NCBI RefSeq assembly: GCF_900142985.1
Contig: NZ_LT670849.1
Coordinates: forward strand, 7,208,501-7,272,500
Length of the DNA stretch: 64,000 nt
Source of the DNA: Bradyrhizobium erythrophlei
GTDB taxonomy: Bacteria > Pseudomonadota > Alphaproteobacteria > Rhizobiales > Xanthobacteraceae
Direction of reading: 5' to 3'
Within the stretch, counting starts at the first letter, position 1, and every line of letters begins with the position of its first letter. The position numbers and the translations under genes are program-made. The notes beneath the pieces were generated by a model. It saw only the letters and a list, made by a program, of their open reading frames with translations, was not told the origin of the DNA and did no database searches. This document shows positions 19,184 through 27,030 of the stretch, one piece after another.

Positions 19184-20283
19184 ACTCTGAGACGCCCACC
19201 CTGCTCTATATCGACGACGACAAGGCCTTGGCACGTCTTGTCGATCGCGGTCTGACGCGGCTTGGGCTGAAGGTCGTGCATGCGAACGGCGGAACGGAAG
19301 GGTTGGAGCGTCTGGCCCAGGGTGGCATCGACGTCATCGCGCTCGATCAGTACATGCCGGGTCTCGATGGACTGGAAACGCTTGAGCGGATCATGGCGAT
19401 CCCGAGTGCCCCGCCAGTGGTGTTCGTCACCGCCTCGCAGGATTCCAAGATTGCGGTCACCGCGCTCAAGGCCGGCGCGGCCGACTATCTGGTCAAGGAT
19501 GTGCATGGCGACTTCGTTCCCCTGCTCCAGGTCGCCGTAGACGGCGCGCTGCGGCAGGCGCGCCTGCAAAAGGCCCGCGACGACGCCGAGGCCGAGGTGC
19601 ACGCCTCGCGCGACCGCTTTGCGGCGCTTGCCGCCGAGCGCGAGGTGCTGTTGCGCGAAGTCAATCACCGCGTCGGCAACAGCTTGCAGATCATCGCCTC
19701 GCTGTTGCATCTGCAAGCAAGTTCGGCCGCGGAGGACGACGTCAAGGCCGCGCTCACCAACGCCATGGGCCGCGTCGCCGCCGTGGCCCAGGTTCATCGG
19801 CGACTCTATACCTCGCACGACCTGAAAAGCGTGGTGCTGAACCAGTATCTCGACGCCTTGCTCGAAGATCTCCGGCGATCGGCCGAAGGCAACAAGATGT
19901 CGCGCCTGACCGTGAAGTCTGAACCGATCGAGATCGATCCCGATCGCGCGGTTGCGATCGGAATCATCGTCAACGAGCTGGTGATGAACGCGGTGAAATA
20001 CGCCTATCCCGATGGCGCCGGTCCCATTCATGTCGACCTAGTGGCCCGCGGCCCCGATCTCGAACTGTCGATCGCCGACAACGGCGTCGGCCTCAACGCC
20101 AAGACCGATCCGCGCTCGACCGGCATGGGCCAGCGCATCGTCAGCGCGATGGCGACAAAGCTTTCCGCCAGCGTCGAGCGTGACCCGGCCCATTCCGGCA
20201 CAAGGATCGTGCTTCGCTTTCCGCGGACCGCCAGCAAGCCGCCCGCCAAGGCCGCCCCCGAGACGGCGAACCAGCACTCGTAA
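19180..20283 (+). CDS. Receiver-HWE/HisKA_2 histidine kinase
   Basis: Soluble 367-residue protein with a reversed hybrid layout: N-terminal receiver (YIDDDKALARL, phospho-Asp in IALDQYMPG, KDVHGDF) followed by a coiled coil and a HisKA_2-type kinase. The phospho-acceptor region is LLREVNHRVGNSLQIIASLL (His near residue 163). The ATPase part has IVNELVMNAVKYAYP and DNGVGL with a short C-terminal GTRIVLRFPR. Kinases of this class feed PhyR in the alphaproteobacterial general stress response. The receiver suggests it is switched by the upstream CHASE3 kinase. No phyR, nepR or ecfG gene is in the window. Confidence 0.9.
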   Translation: MNSETPTLLYIDDDKALARLVDRGLTRLGLKVVHANGGTEGLERLAQGGIDVIALDQYMPGLDGLETLERIMAIPSAPPVVFVTASQDSKIAVTALKAGAADYLVKDVHGDFVPLLQVAVDGALRQARLQKARDDAEAEVHASRDRFAALAAEREVLLREVNHRVGNSLQIIASLLHLQASSAAEDDVKAALTNAMGRVAAVAQVHRRLYTSHDLKSVVLNQYLDALLEDLRRSAEGNKMSRLTVKSEPIEIDPDRAVAIGIIVNELVMNAVKYAYPDGAGPIHVDLVARGPDLELSIADNGVGLNAKTDPRSTGMGQRIVSAMATKLSASVERDPAHSGTRIVLRFPRTASKPPAKAAPETANQHS

Positions 20284-20343
20284 CGTTTTGCCGCAAATGT
20301 TTTGCCGCACAGGTCGCGGAAGCCTGCTAACCTTTACATCGTG

Positions 20344-21018
20344 ATGTCGCGCGACGCTGCCAATTCAGAAATCACGCCCGAAGTGCTGCTGCGCGCCTAT
20401 GCCTGCGGCATCTTCCCGATGGCCGAGAGCGCCGATGATCCCAGCCTGTTCTGGGTCGAACCGGAAATGCGCGGCGTGATTCCGCTCGACGGCTTTCGTA
20501 TCGCCTCGCGCCTCGCCCGCACCGTGCGCTCCGATGCCTTTACGGTGACGGCCGACCGCGCCTTCAAGGCGGTGATCGCCGGCTGTGCCGCGCCCCAGGC
20601 GGGCCGCGACGATACCTGGATCAACAAGCGGATCCGCGATCTCTACGTCGGACTGCACGGATTGGGACACGCGCATAGCGTCGAGGTCTGGAAAGACGAT
20701 GATCTCGTCGGCGGGCTTTACGGCGTCAATCTCGGCCGCGCGTTCTTCGGCGAGAGCATGTTTCACCGCGCCCGCGACGCCTCGAAGGTCGCGCTCGTGC
20801 ATCTGGTCGCACGCCTGATCGCCGGCGGCTTTGAATTGCTCGACACACAATATGTGACCGAGCATTTGCGCAGTTTTGGCGCGGTCGAAATCCCCCGCCG
20901 CCGTTACACTGCGCTTCTCGACAAGGCGCTCAAGGGCGAAGCTGATTTTTACAAGCTGCCGGCTGATGTGCCACTCGGCGGCGCGCATGCGCTGGAAATC
21001 ATCGCCACACGCGGCTAA
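20344..21018 (+). CDS. aat: Leucyl/phenylalanyl-tRNA-protein transferase
   Basis: Adds Leu or Phe to N-terminal Arg or Lys residues, tagging proteins for ClpS/ClpAP degradation. From ATG 20344 the product has 224 residues. The hallmark motifs are [75 protein letters not shown] and [16 protein letters not shown]. It precedes a DUF2155 gene on the opposite strand, a common alphaproteobacterial arrangement. Confidence 0.95.
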   Translation: MSRDAANSEITPEVLLRAYACGIFPMAESADDPSLFWVEPEMRGVIPLDGFRIASRLARTVRSDAFTVTADRAFKAVIAGCAAPQAGRDDTWINKRIRDLYVGLHGLGHAHSVEVWKDDDLVGGLYGVNLGRAFFGESMFHRARDASKVALVHLVARLIAGGFELLDTQYVTEHLRSFGAVEIPRRRYTALLDKALKGEADFYKLPADVPLGGAHALEIIATRG

Positions 21019-21178
21019 AGCGTTTTCAAGCGAAGCCGCCTTTGCCAAAGCTTCGGCGGCCGGGTGAGCTAGTGGCCCGGCGAAGTCGTGGTGGAGACGG
21101 GTGGGTGCCGGTTCGCGTGAAGAAAACGCGCCAAAAAATCAAATCCCCGGCTTGATTGAATCAAACCGGATAGCCCCA
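21019..21178. repeat. Interrupted Rhizobiales intergenic palindrome
   Basis: GCGTTTTC (21020-21027) and GAAAACGC (21122-21129) are the arms of an intergenic element that I recognise from rhizobial genomes, where CAAGCGAAG is normally followed within a few bases by CCGGTTCGCGTGAAG. Here about 70 bases of unrelated, partly palindromic DNA (about 21036-21105) lie between. A second hairpin (CCGGCTTGATT / AATCAAACCGG, 21148-21170) follows. It lies between the convergent aat and DUF2155 genes and may help terminate both. Confidence 0.55.
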
Positions 21179-21190
21179 GGCGATCAAGAA

Positions 21191-22180
21191 TTACTGCCGG
21201 AAGATCCCGCCGAACAGGCCGCCCGATTGCGGCGGAGGTTGCGGCTGCGGCGGCGGTGGCGGCTGATATTGCGCCTGAGGCGGCGGCAGCGGCCGCGGCT
21301 GTTGCTGCACCTGTTTCGGCGCCGGTTGCCGTTTTGGCGCGGGCGGCGGCGGTGGCTTCGGCGCATCCGGTTGCACGCTGACGACCGTGGTGTCCGGCAG
21401 TTTGCAGTCGGTCAGCCAGATATCATAGATCGGATGCTCGACGCCGTGCAGGCCCGGGCTTGCCGCAAACATCCAGCCTGAAAAAATCCGCTTCACCTCG
21501 CCCTGCAAGGTGATTTCGTCGACCTCGACAAAGGCGTCGGTGTTGGCCGCTTCGGTCGCCGGCCGCGTGTAACAGGCGTCGGTCTTGACGCGCAGCGCGC
21601 CGAACTGAACGGTCTCGCCGATGTCTTCATCGAAGTTGATGATGCGGCCGGTGATCTTGTCCAGGCCTGAGAAACTCGCCTTCTTGTTGACGATCTTCTG
21701 CGCCGGCGGCTCGGTCACGACCTCGTCGCCCGGCTGCAAGGTCGCAGGTGCCGGCGGCACACCCTTTTGTCCCGGACGCAGGCCCGGTTGAACGTTGGCG
21801 CCGGGTGGTGCAACCGCGACATTCTGATTGGGCTGCGGCACGCCCGCAGCAGCAGGAGCTTGCGGGTTTTGCGGAACGACCGTCGTGCCGGGCGGCGGAG
21901 CCAAAGGCTGCGACGTCACCGCTCCCGGCGCCGGCACACCCTGGCCCGGCAGCGGCCGGTTAGGCGCCGGCAACAAACGGCCGCGCGGCAGTTCCGGCAC
22001 CTCTTCTTCGTCGTCGGGTATTGCCTGCTGCTGCTGTTGGCCGCCACGGGGAACGCTGCCCGGCGGTCGCGGCTGATCCGAAAAGATATTGCCAATCTGC
22101 GCGTGCGCCGGCGGCGCAAGCGAGACCGTCAAGCCCGCGACAAGGGCTACAAATATCGTCAGGAACAGGGTTCGGATCAT
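21191..22180 (-). CDS. Secreted DUF2155-domain protein with Pro/Gln-rich flanks
   Basis: Exported protein of unknown function, 329 residues from ATG 22180. A signal peptide ends ...APPAHAQ near residue 23. Residues about 30-150 are Pro/Gly/Gln-rich. The conserved DUF2155 core spans about 165-260 with DKITGRIINFDED, FGALRVKTDACYTRP, ITLQGEVKRIFSGWMFAASPGL and HPIYDIWLTDCK. The last 60 residues are again Pro/Gln-rich (PPPPPAPKRQPAPKQ). Paired Cys residues in the core may form a disulfide. In other alphaproteobacteria this family lies beside aat and accBC, so an envelope role is likely but unproven. Confidence 0.9.
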   Translation of the reverse strand: MIRTLFLTIFVALVAGLTVSLAPPAHAQIGNIFSDQPRPPGSVPRGGQQQQQAIPDDEEEVPELPRGRLLPAPNRPLPGQGVPAPGAVTSQPLAPPPGTTVVPQNPQAPAAAGVPQPNQNVAVAPPGANVQPGLRPGQKGVPPAPATLQPGDEVVTEPPAQKIVNKKASFSGLDKITGRIINFDEDIGETVQFGALRVKTDACYTRPATEAANTDAFVEVDEITLQGEVKRIFSGWMFAASPGLHGVEHPIYDIWLTDCKLPDTTVVSVQPDAPKPPPPPAPKRQPAPKQVQQQPRPLPPPQAQYQPPPPPQPQPPPQSGGLFGGIFRQ

Positions 22181-22374
22181 CTCGCGGATATAACAAGCGA
22201 ATCGGGCATCCGACACTGAAAAGCTTACCGTCGCGCCCATGCCGTTCCGGTTAACACGCCGAATACGGCGGGGAAAGGGCGGCTATAGGCCGCGTCGGAT
22301 GGGAGGCTGGCCAGCTCCCCCGGTCGATGGAATAGTCGCGTCCGCCAAGGCCGCCCGCCCCGGGGTACCGTCTT

Positions 22375-23322
22375 ATGTCCGTCACCCTCGATCCCGACGC
22401 CGCCCTCGTCTACAAGGCGTTCCAGGATGCCGGTCGACCGGCCTATGAGACACTCACGCCTTCCGAGGCGCGCGAATATTACCGCCAGGCCCGCCTCGTC
22501 ACCAATCCCGATCCGCCGCTTCTGAAATCGGTCGAGCCGCTGGCGATCACCGCGCCCGGCGGCACGATCCCCGCGCGGATCTACCGGCCGGGAACGCTGC
22601 GGCAATCGAACGGCCTGTCGCCATGTCTGGTGTTCTTTCACGGCGGCGGCTGGGTCATCGGCGATCTCGACACCCATGATGTGGTGTGCCGAAAGCTGGC
22701 CGACGAAGGCCAGCTTATCGTCATCTCCGTCGATTACCGCCGCGCCCCCGAACACAAGTTTCCCGCCGCCGTCGATGATGCCATTGCCGCGACTGCATGG
22801 GTTGGGGATCATGCCGACCAACTCGGCATCGACACCGCGCGGCTGATCGTCGGCGGTGACAGCGCCGGCGGCAATCTGGCTGCGGTGGTTGCGATCGCAG
22901 CGCGCGACGGCAACGGCCCTTCGATTTCAGGACAGGTCCTGATCTATCCCGCGACAGATTTTGCGATGACGCATCCCTCGCATCGCGAGCTTGAAGCCAG
23001 CATCCTGTTGACGCACAGCGTGATCCGCTGGTTTGCCGATCATTATCTCAACGACACCAGCGATATCGAGAACTGGCGCGCCTCGCCTGCCCGCGCCAAA
23101 ACCCTCGCCGGCCTGCCTCCCGCTTATGTCGTGACCGCGGGCGCCGATCCCCTGCGCGACGAAGGCGAGGAATACGCCAAACGGTTGACCGATGCGGGCG
23201 TCGCTGTGACCTATCAAACCTTTCCCGGCCAATTCCATGGCTTCTTCACCATGGGCAAACTGCTCGATCAGGCCAACGTCGCCGCGCGCGACATCGGCGC
23301 GTGGCTGCGCACGCTGAGCTAG
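22375..23322 (+). CDS. Alpha/beta hydrolase, hormone-sensitive-lipase family esterase
   Basis: Carboxylesterase of 315 residues. The HSL-family oxyanion motif HGGGW is at about residues 88-92 and the nucleophile elbow GDSAGG at 161-166. The Asp sits in AGADPLRDEG near 260 and the His in GQFHGF near 288, completing the triad. No signal peptide is seen, so it is probably cytosolic and acts on short acyl esters. Natural substrate unknown. A likely alternative family name is acetyl esterase (Aes-like). Confidence 0.92.
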   Translation: MSVTLDPDAALVYKAFQDAGRPAYETLTPSEAREYYRQARLVTNPDPPLLKSVEPLAITAPGGTIPARIYRPGTLRQSNGLSPCLVFFHGGGWVIGDLDTHDVVCRKLADEGQLIVISVDYRRAPEHKFPAAVDDAIAATAWVGDHADQLGIDTARLIVGGDSAGGNLAAVVAIAARDGNGPSISGQVLIYPATDFAMTHPSHRELEASILLTHSVIRWFADHYLNDTSDIENWRASPARAKTLAGLPPAYVVTAGADPLRDEGEEYAKRLTDAGVAVTYQTFPGQFHGFFTMGKLLDQANVAARDIGAWLRTLS

Positions 23323-23415
23323 GGTATGTACTCGTAAAGGCCAGGCGTCGGCTTTCGGAGCTTTGGTGGAAACCTTAGGCGCGCGAACGACGGGTTGGTC
23401 TGCTTTGCCCCTCTG

Positions 23416-23490
23416 GATTCGGACGCCAACCTGTTCGGCTATGGCGAGCACATCATCGACCTCGATGCCGGGGTATCTCACAGTGCTAGA
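23416..23490 (-). pseudogene. Tail remnant of a tyrosine recombinase (integrase)
   Basis: On the minus strand the reading STVRYPGIEVDDVLAIAEQV ends near 23420. It closely resembles the C-terminal tail that follows the catalytic Tyr region of phage/transposon-type tyrosine recombinases in Rhizobiales (…RYLGIEVDDAL-EQ…). Nothing else of an integrase is present on either side. It is probably a scar of an excised or decayed mobile element next to the esterase gene. The match is short, so the assignment is moderate. Confidence 0.42.
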
Positions 23491-23504
23491 CCGGGAGACG
23501 TCTC

Positions 23505-23909
23505 ATGCAAGCGGCAAAATGGGTGGCCAGAATCGGCGCCGGCTTTTACGTACTCTGGGGCATCTTCCATTTGGTGGCAGCGAATTCGGTCTTTGCTCTC
23601 GCTGAGCAGTCGACCGGGATGGTTCGCGGCCGGCTCCAGCAGGACGCCTTCTATCTTCTCTTCTTCGCGATAGCGGGTGTCCTGATAGCGGTGATCCTGA
23701 ATTGGCGGAACGGCAAACAGGGCTATTGGATGAACGGTGCCCTTTTGGCGGTTGCCGATATCCCATTCATACTATTCGTGCTGGTTCCCGGCCTCATTCC
23801 TTGGTGGCCCGGCTTGGCAGGGCCACTACTCTGGCTGGCGGCGTTCATATTCACGTCCGTGGGCCGCTTCTCGCCGCTCCGCCCGCGATACGCGTCATCA
23901 CGAGTCTGA
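23505..23909 (+). CDS. Small four-helix membrane protein, unknown function
   Basis: 134 residues with four predicted membrane helices: IGAGFYVLWGIFHLVAANSVF, FYLLFFAIAGVLIAVILNW, NGALLAVADIPFILFVLV and GPLLWLAAFIFTSVG. The topology is like small DoxX-like or DUF4267-like proteins, but no diagnostic motif is seen. The 3' end overlaps the convergent TetR gene by 59 bases, so one of the two stop regions is likely translated on both strands. Start ATG 23505 follows GGGAGACGTCTC. Confidence 0.68.
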   Translation: MQAAKWVARIGAGFYVLWGIFHLVAANSVFALAEQSTGMVRGRLQQDAFYLLFFAIAGVLIAVILNWRNGKQGYWMNGALLAVADIPFILFVLVPGLIPWWPGLAGPLLWLAAFIFTSVGRFSPLRPRYASSRV

Positions 23910-24525
23910 CGTCAGCCTGCATATTATGGATCGCGCCTGGATCGCCGCAGAGATGTTTCAGGAGATAGTTCTGGAACAGTCCGTCGATGGCGGCATAGGC
24001 CGCCGAGGGCGTCACTCCAAGTGTCACCCCGCCGAGTTCAGCCAACCGAGACACGATCCGCCAGATCATATCCTCGAGGCTCTTGTCGATCTCCGCGACG
24101 TCGGTCCGAAAAGCGACCTCGAACATCGCCTGGGCACGGATGTCGTACCACAGGCGGTGCAGGTGGCCCTCTTCGCGCAAGGTGATCGCGAGCGCGGAGA
24201 GAAAGCCTTCCAGCAACTCGTCGGCTGACGTCGCGCGTGCCGTCACCTCGTCATAGCGCGTGACGCAATGGGCCTTGTATTGCCGGACGCTGCACAAGAT
24301 CAGATCGAACTTGTCGGTGAAGTAGTAATGGAGAACGCCGTGCGTGAACGCGGAATTCTGGGCGATCTCGCGCAAGCTCGTCCGCGCATAACCCAGCTCT
24401 GACAACGTCTGCAACGTGGCTTCTGCAAGTTCGGCGCGGCGTTCGGCGAACTTGTCGACCGGTTGCCGCGGCAGTCGCGCCAGTTTCGTCACGGTTCGGG
24501 AACTCATCATATCCTGCTGTTGCAT
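23851..24525 (-). CDS. TetR/AcrR-family transcriptional regulator
   Basis: 224-residue repressor. The helix-turn-helix domain spans about residues 28-72 (AELAEATLQTLSELGYARTSLREIAQNSAFTHGVLHYYF as two helices), followed by an all-helical ligand domain like BetI or TetR_C_6 types. It is transcribed away from a divergent SDR / saccharopine-dehydrogenase-like / acyl-CoA ligase cluster and probably controls it. Palindromic candidate operators lie just upstream. ATGs at 24510 and 24507 are alternative starts. Confidence 0.88.
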   Translation of the reverse strand: MQQQDMMSSRTVTKLARLPRQPVDKFAERRAELAEATLQTLSELGYARTSLREIAQNSAFTHGVLHYYFTDKFDLILCSVRQYKAHCVTRYDEVTARATSADELLEGFLSALAITLREEGHLHRLWYDIRAQAMFEVAFRTDVAEIDKSLEDMIWRIVSRLAELGGVTLGVTPSAAYAAIDGLFQNYLLKHLCGDPGAIHNMQADVRLVMTRIAGGAARSGPRT

Positions 24526-24581
24526 CTCGGTTTATCGACGCACCATACGCGAGTCCATCCGCCCAGGCGAGCGCGCCTGGA

Positions 24582-24636
24582 CGAGTGTATAAAAATAATC
24601 TTGACACTCGTATAGAAAATTCTTGACGATTGTCAA
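24582..24636. promoter_or_regulatory. Palindromic operator/promoter region upstream of the TetR gene
   Basis: CGAGTGT (24582-24588) is mirrored by ACACTCG (24604-24610), and TTGACGATTGTCAA (24623-24636) is a perfect 5-4-5 palindrome. Read on the minus strand, TTGACA, a 16-base spacer and TATACG give a plausible sigma-70 promoter embedded between the palindromes. The AT-rich tract contrasts with its surroundings. This arrangement fits an autoregulated TetR operator. Confidence 0.55.
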
Positions 24637-24690
24637 ATTTTTGGCATCCTCTCTTTCACCACGACAAAAGTCGGGTTTCGGGAGGAGACG

Positions 24691-24817
24691 ATGGGTCAGT
24701 TGACGGGCAAATCCGCCCCGGTGACGGCTTGCGCGCACCCGCAGGATCTCGCGGCCGCCAAAGGTCAGTCAGATGACCCGCCCAGGTCTCGTTGTGGACG
24801 GCGGCACGACCGCCTGA
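24691..24817 (+). pseudogene. Internally deleted SDR dehydrogenase remnant
   Basis: The stretch begins like a short-chain dehydrogenase (MGQLTGKSAPVT, after a good GGGAGGAGACG ribosome site). It ends, in another frame, with GLVVDGGTTA and a stop, which is the typical SDR C-terminus. About 700 bases of catalytic core are absent. The most economical explanation is one internal deletion of an SDR gene that once followed the TetR promoter. An intact SDR gene starts 180 bases further on. Confidence 0.55.
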
Positions 24818-24999
24818 TTGCATTTCTCAGCCAGCGCCCCACACACAGTTTCAAGCAGTCCGGACAGTCGCGGGCTCCGATCAGGAGCAGCACTTCGGCG
24901 CGCCCTGCCCCTCACATCTTTTGGAAGGCCAAGTTCGACGGCTCGTAAGGCGCCGATCAACAATCAGAACAACAATCACAAGCAACGGAGGAGGACGTC

Positions 25000-25803
25000 A
25001 TGAGTGGGAAGACCCTGGAAGGCCGCAAAGCCCTGGTCACCGGCGGCGCGAGAGGAATCGGCGCGGCCATCGCGCAGGCACTGGCGCACTCCGGCGCCTC
25101 GGTCATGATTGGCGATATCCTGGAGGATGCCGGCCGCGCCAGCGCCGAGGCCATCGCCAAGGAAGGCGTGAAGACAGGCTTCGTACAACTCGACGTCACT
25201 GACGACGCGCAATGGGAGCGGGCTGTCGCTGCCACCGTCGCAAGGCTCGGCGGCTACGACATCCTCATCAACAATGCCGGCATCGAGATCACCTCGCTGG
25301 TCAGCGAGATCAGGGCCGAGGACGCGCGGCGGATGTGCGACGTCAACATCGTCGGCACCGTGCTCGGCATGAAGCACGCACTTCGTGCGATGAGGCCGGG
25401 CGGACCGGCCGGCAAGGGCGGCGCGATCGTCAACATCGCCTCGGTGGCTGCAACAATCGCCTTCCCGAGCATCGCGGTCTATTCCGGCACCAAATCCGCA
25501 GTCGATCGCATGACGAAAGTCGCGGCAATGGAAGCCGGCAAGCTCGGCTTCGGCGTGCGCGTCAACTGCATCTATCCCGGCCTGATCCCGACCGACATGG
25601 GCCTGCAGCTCGCCAATGACATTGTGAAGATCGGCCTTGCGGCTGACGTCAACGCCGCGGTCGGCTCGGTGGTGGAGCAGACACCGCTCGGCAAGCTCGC
25701 CGAGGTCGGCGATATCGCGGATGCCGCGGTGTTCCTCTGCTCGAACGAGGCCCGCTTCATCACCGGCATCGGCCTGCCGGTCGACGGCGGCATGGGCATG
25801 TAG
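25000..25803 (+). CDS. Short-chain dehydrogenase/reductase (SDR)
   Basis: NAD(P)-dependent oxidoreductase of 267 residues with a classical SDR fold. The cofactor loop is TGGARGIG near residue 15-21, the acidic residue after the second strand (IGDI) hints at NAD preference, and NNAGIE, the catalytic Ser in NIASVAA and YSGTK (near 160-164) follow. The C-terminus is GIGLPVDGGMGM. ATG 25000 is preceded by GGAGGAGGACGTC. It lies 38 bases before a saccharopine-dehydrogenase-like gene; the two are probably cotranscribed. Confidence 0.93.
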   Translation: MSGKTLEGRKALVTGGARGIGAAIAQALAHSGASVMIGDILEDAGRASAEAIAKEGVKTGFVQLDVTDDAQWERAVAATVARLGGYDILINNAGIEITSLVSEIRAEDARRMCDVNIVGTVLGMKHALRAMRPGGPAGKGGAIVNIASVAATIAFPSIAVYSGTKSAVDRMTKVAAMEAGKLGFGVRVNCIYPGLIPTDMGLQLANDIVKIGLAADVNAAVGSVVEQTPLGKLAEVGDIADAAVFLCSNEARFITGIGLPVDGGMGM

Positions 25804-25841
25804 CAACGCGCTTCACACAATCATCATTTGGGAGGATCGCA

Positions 25842-26972
25842 ATGAGCGAGAAGAAACCTGTCGTCGTCTATGGCGCTTCCGGCTACACCGGCCGGCTGGT
25901 GTGCGAATATTTGCGTGAGTACAACATCCCCTTCATCGCCGCCGGCCGTAGCACCGGGAAGCTCGACGCCGCGATGAAGGCGAACGTGGCCGGCATCGAG
26001 ACCGCCGACTACGAGGTGGTGGAGGTACCGCACACCGTGGCCGTGCTGACCGAATTGTTCAATGGCGCCTCGGTGGTGCTCAACACAGTGGGTCCCTTCG
26101 CCAAGTTCGGCGGCGAAGTGGTGCAAGCCTGTTGGGCTTCCAGATGCCACTACACCGACACCACCGGCGAGCAGGACTGGCTGATCACGCTCGATCAAGA
26201 GTGGGGCACGAAGTTCGCCAATGCCGGCCTGCTGCTGGCGCCGGGCATTGCGCAAATGTACACCACCGGCGAGATCGCCGCGCAGCTATGCCTGGAGACG
26301 CCCGGCCTCGACACGCTGGATATCGCCGTGTTCTGGGGCGGCAGCCCGACCATCGCCTCGACGCAGACCATCCTGGTCAACGCTGCCATGGCCAAGGCCT
26401 ACTACCTCGAGCAGAACAAGTATGTCGAGCATCAGCCCGACGCCGGCCTCTACAATCTCGCCATTCCCGGCCAGCACGAGCTGGCGCTGGCGCTGCCCTG
26501 GGGCGGCACCTCACACCCGGTGTGGTTCAAGCGCGATCCGCGCGTGGCCAACGTGAAGGTACTGGGCGGCGTCTTCAATCGCGCGCTGATGCTGGGCGTG
26601 CCGCAGATCGTCGCTGCCGCGCTAGAGGCGACCAAGGACATGAAGCCCGACGAGCGCTACGCGGCGTTGGCGCAGACCGCCGCCGGCGTGATGAACACGA
26701 TGCCGCCGCGCGAGAACCCGCGCGTCAACAAGTCGTTGGATTCGGTGCATGCCTCCGGCCCGTTGGGGCGCGCGCACTGCATCATCTACGGCAACAGCAA
26801 CTACAAGCAGACCGGCATGCTGCAAGCCTATGCCGCGTTTGCGCTGCTGCAGCAGCCGCCGAAGCGCACCGGCTTCGCCTCCGGATGCCAGGCGTTCGGT
26901 CATCGCGAGCTGCTCGGGCAGTTGCGCAGCTTCGGCCTCGTCAGCAAGCCGATCCTGACCGTGCAAGACTGA
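25842..26972 (+). CDS. Saccharopine dehydrogenase-like NAD(P)-binding protein
   Basis: 376 residues with an N-terminal Rossmann fold (PVVVYGASGYTGRLVCEYL) and a following NTVGPFAKFGGEVVQAC, the pattern of the saccharopine-dehydrogenase / trans-acting enoyl reductase superfamily. The C-terminal half is not diagnostic. With an SDR upstream and an acyl-CoA ligase downstream, a role in modifying an unusual acyl or polyketide-like substrate is plausible, as inference. GGGAGGATCGC is a good ribosome site. A strong terminator 8 bases after the stop ends this transcript. Confidence 0.83.
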   Translation: MSEKKPVVVYGASGYTGRLVCEYLREYNIPFIAAGRSTGKLDAAMKANVAGIETADYEVVEVPHTVAVLTELFNGASVVLNTVGPFAKFGGEVVQACWASRCHYTDTTGEQDWLITLDQEWGTKFANAGLLLAPGIAQMYTTGEIAAQLCLETPGLDTLDIAVFWGGSPTIASTQTILVNAAMAKAYYLEQNKYVEHQPDAGLYNLAIPGQHELALALPWGGTSHPVWFKRDPRVANVKVLGGVFNRALMLGVPQIVAAALEATKDMKPDERYAALAQTAAGVMNTMPPRENPRVNKSLDSVHASGPLGRAHCIIYGNSNYKQTGMLQAYAAFALLQQPPKRTGFASGCQAFGHRELLGQLRSFGLVSKPILTVQD

Positions 26973-26980
26973 ACCATAAC

Positions 26981-27011
26981 GGGTGACGCGGCAGCCGCGT
27001 CACCCGCTTTT
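26981..27011 (+). terminator. Rho-independent terminator after the saccharopine-dehydrogenase-like gene
   Basis: A perfect 11-base-pair stem (GGGTGACGCGG / CCGCGTCACCC) with a CAG loop is followed by GCTTTT. It lies between two co-directional genes and excludes a translation start at 26983 for the downstream ligase. Confidence 0.9.
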
Positions 27012-27030
27012 GCTTATGTTGGGGTTGGCC

